The notes under the pieces were generated by a model, which saw only the letters and a list, made by a program, of their open reading frames with translations, made no database searches and had not been told where the DNA came from. A stretch of 64,000 nucleotides of DNA from DATEDA01 sp963789885 (GTDB taxonomy: Bacteria; Pseudomonadota; Gammaproteobacteria; Burkholderiales; SG8-39), in NCBI GenBank assembly GCA_963789885.1, contig CAWBNB010000021.1:252864-316863 (forward strand), in the 5' to 3' direction. A program made the translations under genes and the position numbers. Below, piece by piece: positions 17,913 to 28,800 of this stretch (positions are counted from its first letter, which is position 1; every line of letters begins with the position of its first letter).

Positions 17913-17972
17913 CGACTCGCGTTCCACGGTGCGCGTTCTCCTGGCGGTGTGTCGGGTGAAGGAGGCGAGGCA

Positions 17973-17980
17973 ATTATAAT
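17973..17980. promoter_or_regulatory. Possible shared -10 element of divergent promoters
   Basis: ATTATAAT lies in the 139-base gap between the divergent ETF-QO (minus) and CoA-transferase (plus) genes. It contains TATAAT on each strand, overlapping. No convincing -35 hexamer is present in either direction, so this is only a candidate. Confidence 0.35.
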
Positions 17981-18051
17981 GAGCGCCCGCCGCCGATCCC
18001 GGCGCCGGCGATCCCGTCGCGACGATCTGTTTCCGTCGAAGGAGCATTCAA

Positions 18052-19401
18052 GTGCAGAAGGTGCATCCAACCGCCGCGTCCGCCCTCGAAGGGCTGGTCC
18101 GGGACAACATCACCATCGCCGCCGGGGGCTTCGGCCTGTGCGGCATTCCAGAGAACCTCATCCAGGCGCTGGTCGACAGCGGCGTCAAGGGCCTGACGAT
18201 CGTCGGCAACAACGCCGGCGTCGACGACTTCGGGATGGGTCTCCTGCTGAAGACCCGCCAGGTCGCGAAGGTGATCGCCTCCTACGTGGGCGAGAACAAG
18301 GAGTTCGAACGCCAGGTGCTGGCGGGGGAGCTCGAGCTCGAGTTGACGCCGCAGGGCACGCTCGCGGAGAAGCTCCGGGCCGGCGGCGCCGGCATTCCCG
18401 GCTTCTATACCCGCACGGGGTTCGGGACCAAGCTCGCCGAGGGCAAGGAGACGAGATCGTTCGACGGCAAGGAGTACGTGCTGGAAAAGGCGATCCACGC
18501 CGATCTGTCGATCGTCAAGGCGTGGAAGGGCGACAAGTCCGGCAACCTGGTGTTCCACAAGACGGCGCGCAATTTCAACCCGATGATCGCGACCTGCGGC
18601 AAAACGACCGTTGCCGAAGTGGAACAGCTCGTGGAGGTCGGCGAGCTCGACCCCGACCAGATTCATCTTGCCGGCATCTACGTCGATCGCATCATTCAGG
18701 GACCGCGCTACGAGAAGCGCATCGAGTTCCGCACGGTCGCCGGCGCGTCTGCGTCGAAGAAGGAGACCCCGATCCGGGAGCTGATGGCGAAGCGGGCCGC
18801 GAAGGAGCTTCGCGACGGCTATTACGTGAACCTCGGAATCGGCATCCCGACGCTCGTCGCCAACTACATTCCCGCCGGCGTCAAGGTCACGCTGCAGTCG
18901 GAAAACGGGCTCCTCGGCATCGGGCCGTTCCCCGCCGAGGACAAGGTCGACCCGGACCTCATCAATGCCGGCAAGCAGACCATCACGACGATACCGGGAT
19001 CGAGCTTCTTCTCCAGCGCCGACTCGTTCGCGATGATCCGCGGCGGGCACATCGACCTCTCCATTCTCGGCGGGCTGGAGGTCGCGGAGAACGGCGATCT
19101 CGCCAACTGGATGGTGCCGGGCAAGATGGTGAAGGGCCCGGGCGGCGCCATGGATCTCGTTTCGGGCGTGAAGCGCGTGATCGTGCTGATGGAGCACACG
19201 TCGAAGGACGGCGCGTCGAAGGTCCTGAAGTCCTGCACCCTGCCGGTCACCGGCAAGGGCGTCGTGAACCTGATCATCACCGACCTCTGCGTGTTCGAGG
19301 TCGAGCCGTGGGTCGGGCTCGTGCTGAGGGAGCTCCACCCCGGCGTGACGCTCGAGGACGTCAAGGCCAAGACCGCCTGCGATTTCCGCGTCGCGCTGTA
19401 G
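18052..19401 (+). CDS. 3-oxoacid CoA-transferase (SCOT type), subunits A and B in one chain
   Basis: Transfers CoA between succinyl-CoA and a 3-oxoacid such as acetoacetate. The first half (about residues 1-235) is the alpha-type domain: AAGGFGLCGIPENLI, TIVGNNAGVDDFGMG, GAGIPGFYTRTGFGT and RNFNPMIATCGK. The second half is the beta-type domain, with ELRDGYYVNLGIGIPTLVANY, the catalytic Glu in SENGLLGIGP, and GGAMDLVSGVKRVIVLMEH. Most bacteria encode the two as separate proteins; here one uninterrupted 449-residue frame holds both, as in mitochondrial SCOT. Start is GTG at 18052 with AAGGAG 8 bases upstream. It can feed ketone-body type acids into the acetyl-CoA pool alongside the neighbouring acyl-CoA oxidation genes. 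Confidence 0.92.
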   Translation: MQKVHPTAASALEGLVRDNITIAAGGFGLCGIPENLIQALVDSGVKGLTIVGNNAGVDDFGMGLLLKTRQVAKVIASYVGENKEFERQVLAGELELELTPQGTLAEKLRAGGAGIPGFYTRTGFGTKLAEGKETRSFDGKEYVLEKAIHADLSIVKAWKGDKSGNLVFHKTARNFNPMIATCGKTTVAEVEQLVEVGELDPDQIHLAGIYVDRIIQGPRYEKRIEFRTVAGASASKKETPIRELMAKRAAKELRDGYYVNLGIGIPTLVANYIPAGVKVTLQSENGLLGIGPFPAEDKVDPDLINAGKQTITTIPGSSFFSSADSFAMIRGGHIDLSILGGLEVAENGDLANWMVPGKMVKGPGGAMDLVSGVKRVIVLMEHTSKDGASKVLKSCTLPVTGKGVVNLIITDLCVFEVEPWVGLVLRELHPGVTLEDVKAKTACDFRVAL

Positions 19402-19450
19402 GCGGCGGTGCGGGACGGACGCGTCGCGATGCCGGGTTGCGGCCGGGGCC

Positions 19451-20252
19451 TTACGCGGACCCGGCGCGGCTCGCAGATAGGTCTCGAGCATCGTCCGCAG
19501 CGACCGGCCTGACCTTCGCCGCCAGGTCCTCGCGGAACTCGAACGGCAGTGGCTCGTTCATGTAGGTCCGCTGCGAGAGCTCGAGCTGGATCGCGTGTAT
19601 CCGCTCGGCCGGCCGGCCGTAGTGGCGCGTGATGTACCCGCCCTTGAAGCGGCCATTGAGCACCGCCGTGTGAACCGGACGCTCGTTCCGCCGCCGCGAA
19701 GACCACCGACTTCCATGGCCGCTCCGCAGGACGCACCGCCGTTCGTGCCGACGTTCAGATCCGGCAGCCGGCCCGGAAAGAATCGCGGCACCTCCGACGG
19801 GATCGAGTGCGCGTCCCAGAGCAGGGCGTAGCCGTGCTCCGCCCGGATGCGCTCGAGCTCGCGTCCGAGCGCGGTCGTGATACGGCTGCCAGTACTGCGC
19901 ACGCCGCGCGTTCGACCTCGCGCTCACCCGGCACTTCGCCGGGCAGGTACACGTCCGCCCGCGCGACCGTGTCGATCGGGACGAGGCCGGTCGTGTCCTG
20001 GCCGGGGTAGAGGTTGGCGTTGTCCGGCGGCCGGTTGAGGTCGATCACGTAGCGCGAGTGCGTGGCGACGAGCACCGACGCGCCGAGGTCGTCGAGGAAA
20101 TCGTAGAGCCGGTCGACGTGCCAGTCGGTGTCGGGAAGCTCGAGCGCTTTGCCGGTCAATCGTGCGCGCAGCTCCGGCGGGAGGTAGGTGCCGGCGTGCG
20201 GCACCGACACGAGCAGGGGGCTCGCGCCGCGCCGGAAGCGGAAGAGGTCCAT
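19451..20252 (-). CDS. hutG: N-formylglutamate deformylase-like amidohydrolase (frameshifted)
   Basis: Last enzyme of one histidine degradation route, hydrolysing N-formylglutamate to glutamate and formate. Recognisable blocks in order: LLVSVPHAGTYLPPELRARL, DTDWHVDRLYDF, SRYVIDLNRPPDNANLYPGQ, TTGLVPIDTV, AQYWQPYHD, HGYALLWDAHSIPSEVPRFF, LNVGTNGGASC and NGRFKGGYITRHYGRPAERI. These fall in different frames, with changes near 19903, 19876 and 19685. All blocks are in order and none is missing, so the gene is probably intact in the organism. Its ATG overlaps the hutH stop (TGATG), showing coupling. Ends with the TAA at 19451. Confidence 0.8.
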
Positions 20253-21795
20253 CAGCCCGAGTCCCGCATCGAGGGCAGCAGCCCGGGGACGAACCGGTGG
20301 AACGCGCCGGCCTCGACGAGCCGCCGGATCGCATCGATGTCGGGCGCGAAATAGCGGTCGTGGTCGTAGAAGGCCACTTCCCGGCGGATGAGCGCATGCG
20401 CGTCCCGCAACCGGGGCGCGGTCGCGAGCGGCGCGCGGAAGTCTATGCCCTGCGCGGCGGCGAGCAGCTCGATCGCGACGATGCCGGCGGTGTTGGTCGC
20501 CATCTCGCCGAGCCGGCGCGCGGCGAAGGTCGCCATGCTGACGTGATCCTCCTGGTTCGCCGAGGTGGGCAGGCTGTCGACGCTCGCCGGATGGGCGAGC
20601 GTCTTGTTCTCGCTCGCGAGCGCGGCCGCGGTCACCTGCGCGACCATGAAGCCCGAGTTGACGCCGCCGTGCTCGACGAGAAAGGGCGGCAGGCCGGACA
20701 GGGTGGTATCGATCAGGAGCGCGATGCGGCGCTCCGACAGCGCGCCGATCTCGGCGATCGCGACGGCCAGCGCGTCGGCCGCGAGCGCGACCGGCTCGGC
20801 GTGGAAGTTCCCGCCCGACAGCACTTCGCCGGAATCGGCGAAGACGAGCGGGTTGTCGGTGACGCTGTTCGCCTCGGTCTCGAATGTGCGGGCGGCGAAA
20901 CGGATGTGGTCGAGGCAGGCTCCCATCACCTGCGGCTGGCAGCGCAGGCTGTACGGATCCTGCACGCGCGGATCGTTCTCGAGGTGCGAGCGCCGGATCT
21001 CGCTGTCGGCGAGCAACGCGAGATAGCGTGCGGCGACATCGCGCTGGCCCGGCGTGCCCGCGGAGCGCGTGGATGCGCGGGTCGAACGGGGTGTCGCTGC
21101 CGGCGGCGGCATCCACCGACAGGCTGCCGGCGACGACCGCCGCAGCGAAGGCGTCTTCGGCCGCGAAGAGGCCGGTCAGTCCGAGCGCAGTCGACACCTG
21201 CGTTCCGTTCAGCAGCGCAAGGCCCTCTTTCGGAGCGAGCTTCAGCGGGGCGAGTCCGGCACGCGCGAGCGCGTCGCGCGCCGGGACGATCCGCTCGCCG
21301 ACGCGTACGTCGCCGATGCCAAGGACCGCGAGCGCGAGATGCGCGAGCGGTGCGAGATCGCCGGATGCGCCGACCGAACCCTTCGCGGGGATGAGCGGGT
21401 AGATGGCCCGCTCGTAGAGCGCGACGAGCAGCTCGACGAGCTCGGGACGCACGCCGGAGGCGCCACGGGCGAGGCTCGCGATCTTGAGTGCGAGCACGAG
21501 GCGCACGACCGCGTCGTCGAGGGGCGGTCCGGTCCCCGCCGCGTGCGAGAGGACGATGTTGGTCTGCAGCTGCTCGAGGTCACCGGCAGCGATCCGGGTT
21601 TGCGACAGCCGCCCGAAGCCGGTGTTGATGCCGTACGCCGGCCGGCCGCTCGCGACGATGCGCTCGACGGCGCGCGCGGACTCCGCGATCGCGGCGCGCG
21701 CGGCCGGAGCGACGGCGATCGGCGCCCGATCCCGCGCGATCGCGCGCAAGGCTGCCGAGCGTGAGCGGTGCGAGCGCCGATCTGGACCATCGCAT
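20252..21795 (-). CDS. hutH: Histidine ammonia-lyase (frameshifted)
   Basis: Converts histidine to urocanate and ammonia. The MIO prosthetic group forms from Ala-Ser-Gly in KGSVGASGDLAPLAH. YGINTGFGRLSQTRI and LEQLQTNIVLSHAAGTG follow the family; the Ser-His pair in VLSHAAG is the histidine-type selectivity pair, unlike the His-Leu or Phe-Leu of tyrosine and phenylalanine lyases. PQVMGACLDHIRFAA, ENKTLAHPASVDSLPTSANQ and EDHVSM complete the fold. Frames change near 21062 and near 21750; the first residues (APLTLGSL then RAIARDR) lie in different frames, so the exact start is uncertain. An ATG at 21811 overlapping the upstream TGA is another candidate. No hutU or hutI is nearby. Confidence 0.85.
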
Positions 21796-21807
21796 TTCCG
21801 GCGATCG

Positions 21808-22966
21808 TCATCCCGTTCCCCAGACGCGTCGCGCAGTCTCGAGCATCACGTCGAGCTTACGCCATTGCTCCTCCTCGGTGAGGAGATTCCCGGCGATCCC
21901 GGAGGCGAAGCCGCACTGCGGGCTGAGCGCGAGGTTCTCGAGCGGGAGATGGCGGCTCGCTTCGTCGATCCGGCGGCTGAGCTCGTCCACCGTTTCGACG
22001 CGACCGGTCTTGGTGGTGATCAGCCCGAGCACCGCGATCGCGTCCTTCCTGACGAAGCGCAGCGGCGCGAAGCTGCCGGCGCGCTCCGTGTCGTACTCGA
22101 GCAGCAGCCGGTCGTACTCCAGGCCGCCGAACAGCGTTTCGGCGATGCCGTCGTATTCGCCCTCGCGATGCCACATGCTGGCGCGGTTTCCCCGGCAGAC
22201 GTGCAGCCCGAAGACGGCGCGTCCCTTCAACCCCGGCGATGACGGCATTGTCCGCGGCGACCGCGCGCTCGAGGCTGCGCAACGGGTCCTCGCCGGCTGC
22301 GCGCATGCGCTCGAGGGTCGGCGGGTCGACGTATCCGGTGTAGCTCGGCTCGTCGATCTGCACGTACCCGCACCCGGCCGCGACGAGCTCGCTCACCATC
22401 TGCTTCTGGATCGCCACGACGTCAGCGAGGAATGCCTCGGCGTCGGGGTAGACCGCGCGCGAGCGCTCGAGGTCGCACATCTGGCGCACACGGTCGGGGC
22501 CCATGAGCGTGATCTTGACCGGACCCGATGCGACCGATCGGGTGAAGCGGAATTCGTCGAGCGGAAAGCTCTGCACCAGCCTTAGGCGCGCGGTCGCCGG
22601 AGCGCGGAACGAGACGACCGCGTCCTCGCCCTTTCGCAGCGGACGCTCGCCGGGTGCGCGATTGCCGGGATACTGGAGGAAGTTCCGCCACGAACCGCCC
22701 CAGAGATCCCAGCCTTCGACTTCGGAGAAGCTGACCTGCCAGTTGAGGCGCCGGAACTCGCCGTCGGTGACTGCCGGCAGCCCCCGCGCCTCCTGCGCCG
22801 CGATCACCGCGCGGATCGCGGCATCCTGCGCGGCGCGGAGGTCGCCGGGCGCAGTCCGGCCCTCGGCGTGATTGCGGAAGGCGGCCTTGAGCGGCTCGGG
22901 CCGCAGGAGGCTTCCCACGTGGTCGACCCGGGAGCGGGCAAGGATCGCGGGCGCGTGCACCGTCAT
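21808..22966 (-). CDS. MetE-like (cobalamin-independent methionine synthase family) methyltransferase, one frameshift
   Basis: About 385 residues matching the zinc-dependent C-terminal half of MetE, found as a stand-alone protein in many bacteria. It starts with the DHVGSLLRP motif, then LPAVTDGEFRRLNWQ and CGYVQIDEPSYTGYVD. The first zinc ligands are the His and Cys of GLHVCRGN and the last is the Cys of LSPQCGF. The frame shifts near 22237, between AADNAVIAG and LKGRAVFGL. Stand-alone relatives act on varied methyl donors or thiols and function cannot be fixed here. Its stop overlaps a possible hutH start (ATGA), so it is probably the first gene of a unit with hutH and hutG. Confidence 0.82.
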
Positions 22967-22994
22967 GCAGCCTCCGGACGTCGCTTCGTCACCG

Positions 22995-23022
22995 TTGCAA
23001 TCATGCCATCAGCCGCTAGAAT
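22995..23022 (+). promoter_or_regulatory. Candidate sigma70-type promoter for the ABC importer operon
   Basis: TTGCAA at 22995 and TAGAAT at 23017 are separated by 16 bases, 28 bases before the binding-protein ATG, in the 83-base gap between divergent genes. An AAAGGGG ribosome-binding site follows. Spacing is slightly short, so confidence is moderate. Confidence 0.45.
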
Positions 23023-23049
23023 CGAACGGTCAGCAAAGGGGAGCCCGTC

Positions 23050-23985
23050 ATGAGAACGTTCGTCGTCGCGCTCGGCGCGTCGCTCGTGCTTGCCGGCACG
23101 GCGGCGGCGCAGGAGAAAGTCGTGCTCGGGATGAGCGGCTGGACCGGGTTCGCCCCGCTCTCGCTCGCCGACAAGGCGGGCATCTTCAAGAAGAACGGCG
23201 TCGACGTGGAGATCCGTTTCATCCCGCCCGTGCAGCGCTCGGCGGCGCTCGCCGCGGGTGCACTCAATGCGGCGGCGACCACGGTGGACCAGCACATCGT
23301 CTGGACCTCCGCCGGGATCCCGACGGTGCAGGTGCTGCTGATCGACAAGTCGAACGGCGGCGACGGCATCGCGGTGCGCGCGAACATCGCGTCCATCAAG
23401 GAGTTGAAGGGGAAGACCGTGGCGGTCGACGGGCCCGGGACGGTCCAGCACTTCATGCTGTCCTACATCCTGGAGAAGAACGGGCTCTCGATCCGCGACG
23501 TGATTCGCCAGACGATGGGCGCCCAGCCCGCCGCGCAATCGTTCGTGACCGGGCAGAACGACGCCGCGGTCACCTACGAGCCCTATCTCTCGACCGTGCG
23601 GGCGAAGCCCGACGCCGGGAAGATCCTGGTGACCACCAAGGAATACCCGGTCGTGGTCGACACCCTTGTCTTCCGCAAGGATTTCGTCGAGAAGAACCCG
23701 AAAGTGGTGAAGGCGGTGGCCGACAGCTTCTTCGAGGCGCTCGACCTGATCAAGCGCGAGCCGCAGAAGTCGTTCGAAACGATGGGCGCGGTAGTGAAGC
23801 AGACCGGCGAGCAGTTCGGCGGGTCGGCGGCGTTCATCGCCTGGGCCGACCGGGCGGCGAACAAGGTCTACTACGCGAAGGACTCCGCGCCGTTCATCGA
23901 GTTCGCGGTGAAAGTCCTGAAATCGAACCGTGTGATCGAGAAGGAACCGTCGGCGAAGGAGATGGTCGACCTGCGGTTCCAGTAG
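23050..23985 (+). CDS. ABC transporter periplasmic binding protein, NitT/TauT family
   Basis: A 311-residue SsuA/TauA-like solute-binding protein. A signal peptide of about 20 residues ends at TAAAQ (VALGASLVLAGTAAAQEKVV). The mature part has the SRPBCC-unrelated NMT1/ThiY-like fold: GWTGFAPLSLADKAGIFKKN, then VDVEIRFIPP, LKGKTVAVDGPGTVQHFML and NDAAVTYEPYLSTV. These proteins bind small organosulfonates, nitrate, pyrimidine precursors or other organic anions; the ligand cannot be told. The permease and ATPase genes follow on the same strand. It is divergent from the MetE-like/hut unit, hinting at uptake of an amino-acid-related or sulfur compound, which is only inference. Confidence 0.9.
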   Translation: MRTFVVALGASLVLAGTAAAQEKVVLGMSGWTGFAPLSLADKAGIFKKNGVDVEIRFIPPVQRSAALAAGALNAAATTVDQHIVWTSAGIPTVQVLLIDKSNGGDGIAVRANIASIKELKGKTVAVDGPGTVQHFMLSYILEKNGLSIRDVIRQTMGAQPAAQSFVTGQNDAAVTYEPYLSTVRAKPDAGKILVTTKEYPVVVDTLVFRKDFVEKNPKVVKAVADSFFEALDLIKREPQKSFETMGAVVKQTGEQFGGSAAFIAWADRAANKVYYAKDSAPFIEFAVKVLKSNRVIEKEPSAKEMVDLRFQ

Positions 23986-24041
23986 GCGCGCGATTCTCGC
24001 GCCCGGCGGACCGGCGCTCCGGGCGGGTGCGCGCACGAGCC

Positions 24042-24812
24042 ATGCAACCTCTCAAGCCGGTCTCCAATCGCGCGCGAGTCGCGCTCGGCGTCGCCTTCTT
24101 CGTCCTGTTCGTCGCGGTCTGGGCGGGGGTCACGTCCAGCGGTTTCGTAGGCGCGATGTTCCTGAAGAGCCCGGCCGCGACGCTCGCCACCGGGTACAAC
24201 CTGTTCGCGGAGTTCGGGTTCAGCCGCGACGTCGGGATCACGGTGTTCCGGGTGGTCGGCGGGTTCGTGCTCGCGGCGATCGTCGCCGTGCCGCTCGGCA
24301 TCGCGATGGGCGCGTTCAAGCCGATCGAGGCGTTCTTCGAGCCGTTCATCTCGTTCTGCCGGTACATCCCGGCCTCGGCGTTCATCCCGCTCCTCATCCT
24401 CTGGGCGGGCGTCGGCGAGACGATGAAGCTGGCGGTGATCTTCATCGGCTCGGTGTTCCAGATCACGCTGATGGTGGCGGTCACCGTCGGAGCGACACGG
24501 CGCGACCTGATCGAGGCCGCGGCGACGCTCGGGGCGGACGCCGGAGGCATCGTGAAGCGGGTCATGCTGCCCGGCGCGGCACCGCAGATCGCGGAGTCGC
24601 TGCGCCTGGTCCTCGGCTGGGCGTGGACCTACGTCATCGTCGCGGAGCTGGTGGGAGCGGAGAGCGGCATCGGGCACGCGATCATGGACAGCCAGCGGCT
24701 CCTCGACACCGGCCAGATGATCTTCGGCATGGTGATGATCGGGGTCATCGGGCTCGCCTCGGATCTCGCCTTCAAGTGGGCGAACCGCCGTGCCTTCCCA
24801 TGGGCGTTCTAG
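24042..24812 (+). CDS. ABC transporter permease, NitT/TauT (SsuC-like) family
   Basis: A 256-residue inner-membrane permease with about six hydrophobic segments. The EAA loop that contacts the ATPase is visible as DLIEAAATLGADAGGIVKRV followed by MLPGAAPQI. The start (ATG at 24042) gives MQPLKPVSNRARVALGVAFF, a normal cytoplasmic N-terminus before helix 1. Between the binding protein stop and this start are 56 bases. Works with the neighbouring binding protein and ATPase. Confidence 0.92.
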   Translation: MQPLKPVSNRARVALGVAFFVLFVAVWAGVTSSGFVGAMFLKSPAATLATGYNLFAEFGFSRDVGITVFRVVGGFVLAAIVAVPLGIAMGAFKPIEAFFEPFISFCRYIPASAFIPLLILWAGVGETMKLAVIFIGSVFQITLMVAVTVGATRRDLIEAAATLGADAGGIVKRVMLPGAAPQIAESLRLVLGWAWTYVIVAELVGAESGIGHAIMDSQRLLDTGQMIFGMVMIGVIGLASDLAFKWANRRAFPWAF

Positions 24813-24825
24813 AGGCGCCCGCGGC

Positions 24826-25614
<789 letters not shown>

Positions 25615-25865
25615 CCGGGACGCGCCGCCCGGACTCGCGGAAAACTCGCGGTCGCGCGGCCCGCGCACCGCCCGGATTGCACGGAACAATTTCACGGTCG
25701 GCGCGGGTTTTCGGCCCGGTGCTGGCATCGCGCTTGCTGACTCTCTCCCGGTATCGAAGGGGCCGTTCGGGGCCGTGGGACCGGACGCCGTGCGGCATTG
25801 CAGAACGCCGCAGGGCGGAACCGCGTTCCTCGCCCGGGCAGGCGCCTACAACCGGAATCGCGACC
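25615..25865. other. Intergenic region upstream of the RTX-type gene
   Basis: 251 bases without a convincing gene. It contains a short tandem ACTCGCGG pair (25633 region) and no clear terminator or promoter that I can defend. The RTX-type gene's own promoter presumably lies here. Confidence 0.4.
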
Positions 25866-28800
25866 ATGTCCGAGCTCAATGCAGCCCAGCTTGCGGCCTT
25901 CAGCGTCGATGTCTACGACGCGGCGGACGATTTCCTGCGGCGCCTGCCGCCGGGGTTCACCCGTCTCAGCGAGATGTCGAAGGACGGGCTCCACGCGGTC
26001 GCGTACCTGAACCAAGCGACGGGCGAGCTCGTGATCGCGTACCAGGGGGCGACCGAGCTGCGCTCGGTCTTCACCAGCCTTTCGTCCGTGACCGCGACCG
26101 GCGGTACCGTTTTCAACGCCGCGCTCGACTTCGTGACTCAGGCCCGCGCCCAGGCCGAGGCGGCAACCGGGCTGGTACTGAACGACGACGACGTGACGCT
26201 CACCGGCCATGGCGTCGGTGGCGGTTTTGCATCGCTGCTTTCGGTAGCGACAGGCCTTCAGGCGACGACGTTCAACGGACTGCGCATCGGCGGTCTGCTC
26301 TCGGCGCTCGAGGAACGGTTCGGGGCATTGACCAGGACTATGCAAGCCGGATCGTCAACTACGTCGATACCGCGGAGGACCTGTATACGCTGCCGCGCCG
26401 GACGGCCCAGATCGGCAAGGTCGTTGACGTGCAGACGTCAGCGTTGTCGTTTTTTGGTCAGCTGCAGAGGCGCGTTTGGGACTGACAGTCTTGGTGGCAA
26501 TGTCCTCGAGTCGGTGTACGACTGGCTCGCCATGGAGGACGAGGACCGCCAGCGCGCCCAGCGGTTGCTGACGGCACTCGAGCACGAGTTCGGCGGGGTC
26601 GAGCTGGTCGACGGGGCGGGTCAGGCGATCGCCGACGGGTCGGCGACCGACATGGACCAGACCGAGGTGATGGTCGAGCAGCTCAACAAGCTGATGCAGA
26701 CCGACCGCGCCGACCTGATCCAGTCGCGCACGTTCGACCGCATGCTGGTCGACGGCTCCGATTTCGGGGAGCGGCAGGATGCGAGCGACTACGGCGACTC
26801 GGACGATCTGCTGGTCGGTGCGACCGGCGCCGATACGCTGGTCGGCGGAGCCGGCAAGGATGTGCTGTTCGGCGGGAACGCGAACGATATCCTGGCCGGA
26901 GGTGCGGGCGATGACTACCTCCTCGGCGGCGAGGGCGCGGATGTCTACCAGGTCGCCGCCGGCGGAGGTAACGACACTCTTCGCGACAAGCAGGGCGCCA
27001 ATCGGATCGTGGTCGACGGTACGCCGCTCGCGCCGTTCTTCGTCGACGACGGGCAAGGCGGCTGGAAGAGCGTGGATGGTTCGGCGTCGCTCACCCGTGG
27101 CGCGAGCACGTCGATCGCCTTCGCGAACGGTTCTTCCGTGACGCTCGAGGAGTTCGCCGAGGGCGACTTCGAGGTCGGTCTCCTGGCGGAGAAGCGGGAC
27201 CCGGTGATCAAGTATTCGGTGACCGGCGACGACGAAGCGAACCCGCTCGAAGGCTGGAGCGAGAACGACCGCATCGACGCCAAGGGCGGTGGGGACTACG
27301 CATACGGTTACGGCGGCGACGACCTGATCGACGGTGGCGACGGCGACGACTGGCTGTGGGGAGACGGCAACGGCTTGGACGGCAATGACGTGGTGATCGG
27401 AGGCGCCGGGTCGGACGTTCTGCTCGGGGAGGGCGGCAGCGACCGGCTCTACGGGGATCGCCTCGTGAGCCTGGCCGACGCGATCCACGACCCGACCTCC
27501 ACTGCCGATCCATCGAAAGGGGACTGGCTCGCGGCGGGCGAGGGCGATGATGTTCTCGTCGGGAGTGCGTCCTCGGATGTCCTGACCGGGGGCGGCGGCC
27601 GGGACGTTCTGGTGGGCGGCGCCGGCAACGATTTTCTGATGGGTGACGCCGACTACGTTCCGATGAACGACGCCTGGCTGTTCACGGTGCGCGCGGACGG
27701 TTCCCCGTCGATCTACTCGGCCTCGAACGCGGCGGTGAACGACCCGGCCTCGAGCGCGGCCGACGTGATCTACGGCGGTGCCGGCGACGACTGGGTATGG
27801 GGCGGCCTTGGCGACGACTTCATCTATGGCGAGGCCGGGAAAGACCAGCTCTTCGGGAATCTGGGTGCGGACACCGTGGTGGGCGGGGAAGGCAGCGACT
27901 TGCTGGCCGCCGGCGGCCGCAAGCAGGTGGACCTGGCGGACGGCGGCGACGACTATCTGGACGGTGGCGCGGGGAATGACACGCTGTACGGAAGCGCCGG
28001 AAACACGTTCCTCTTCGGAGGCGACGGAGACGACGTGATCATGGCGGGGCCCGGCGCCGACCTGATCGACGGCGGCGCGGGCAACGACCGGATCTCGGCG
28101 CAGGGCGCCGACGTCGCCTACGGCGGAGACGGCGACGACCAGATCACCGCGTTCGGGACGGCGGCGGTGGTGCTGCACGGCGGCGACGGCGCGGATTCCC
28201 TGCGCGGCGACCAGGGCAGGGACGCGCTGTTCGGGGATGCCGGCGACGACGTCCTGATGGGCGACGAGGGCGATGACTTGCTCGATGGGGGTGCCGGGAA
28301 CGATCGGTACCTGGTCGGGCCTGGAGGCGGCATCGACGAGATCTACGACGCCAGCGGGTACGACGTGGTGGAGATCCAGTCGATCGAGGGCGCCTCGCCC
28401 GAGCTCGCCGTGTCGCGTGACAGCATCCGGCTCCTGGCCGACAACAGCGAGTTGTATCTCGCCTACGGGAGCCTCGGCGACAAGCTCCGGCTGGGGCCGG
28501 ATCCGCGCGGGCTGATCGAACAGATCGAGGTCAAGCGCTACGCCGGCGCCACCGTCACCGTCGAGACCATCGACTTCGCCGGGCTGCGCGTCGAGTACAT
28601 CGGCGGCGAGGATCAGCGAGATCCTGTTCGGCGCCGAAGGCTTCATGAACCGGATCGTGAGCGGCGGCGGGCGCGACATCCTGATCGGCGGCGGGCTGGC
28701 GGATGAGCTCGTCGGCGGCGCCGGCAACGACGTGATGCGCGGTGGCGACGGGGGCGACCGGTACTCGATCGCGGCCGGCGGCGGCATCGACATCGTCGAT

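Noticed and set aside
26355..28793. Minus-strand open frame of 812 codons
   Set aside because: Mirror of the RTX repeats; its apparent periodicity comes from the GGxGxD codons on the other strand.
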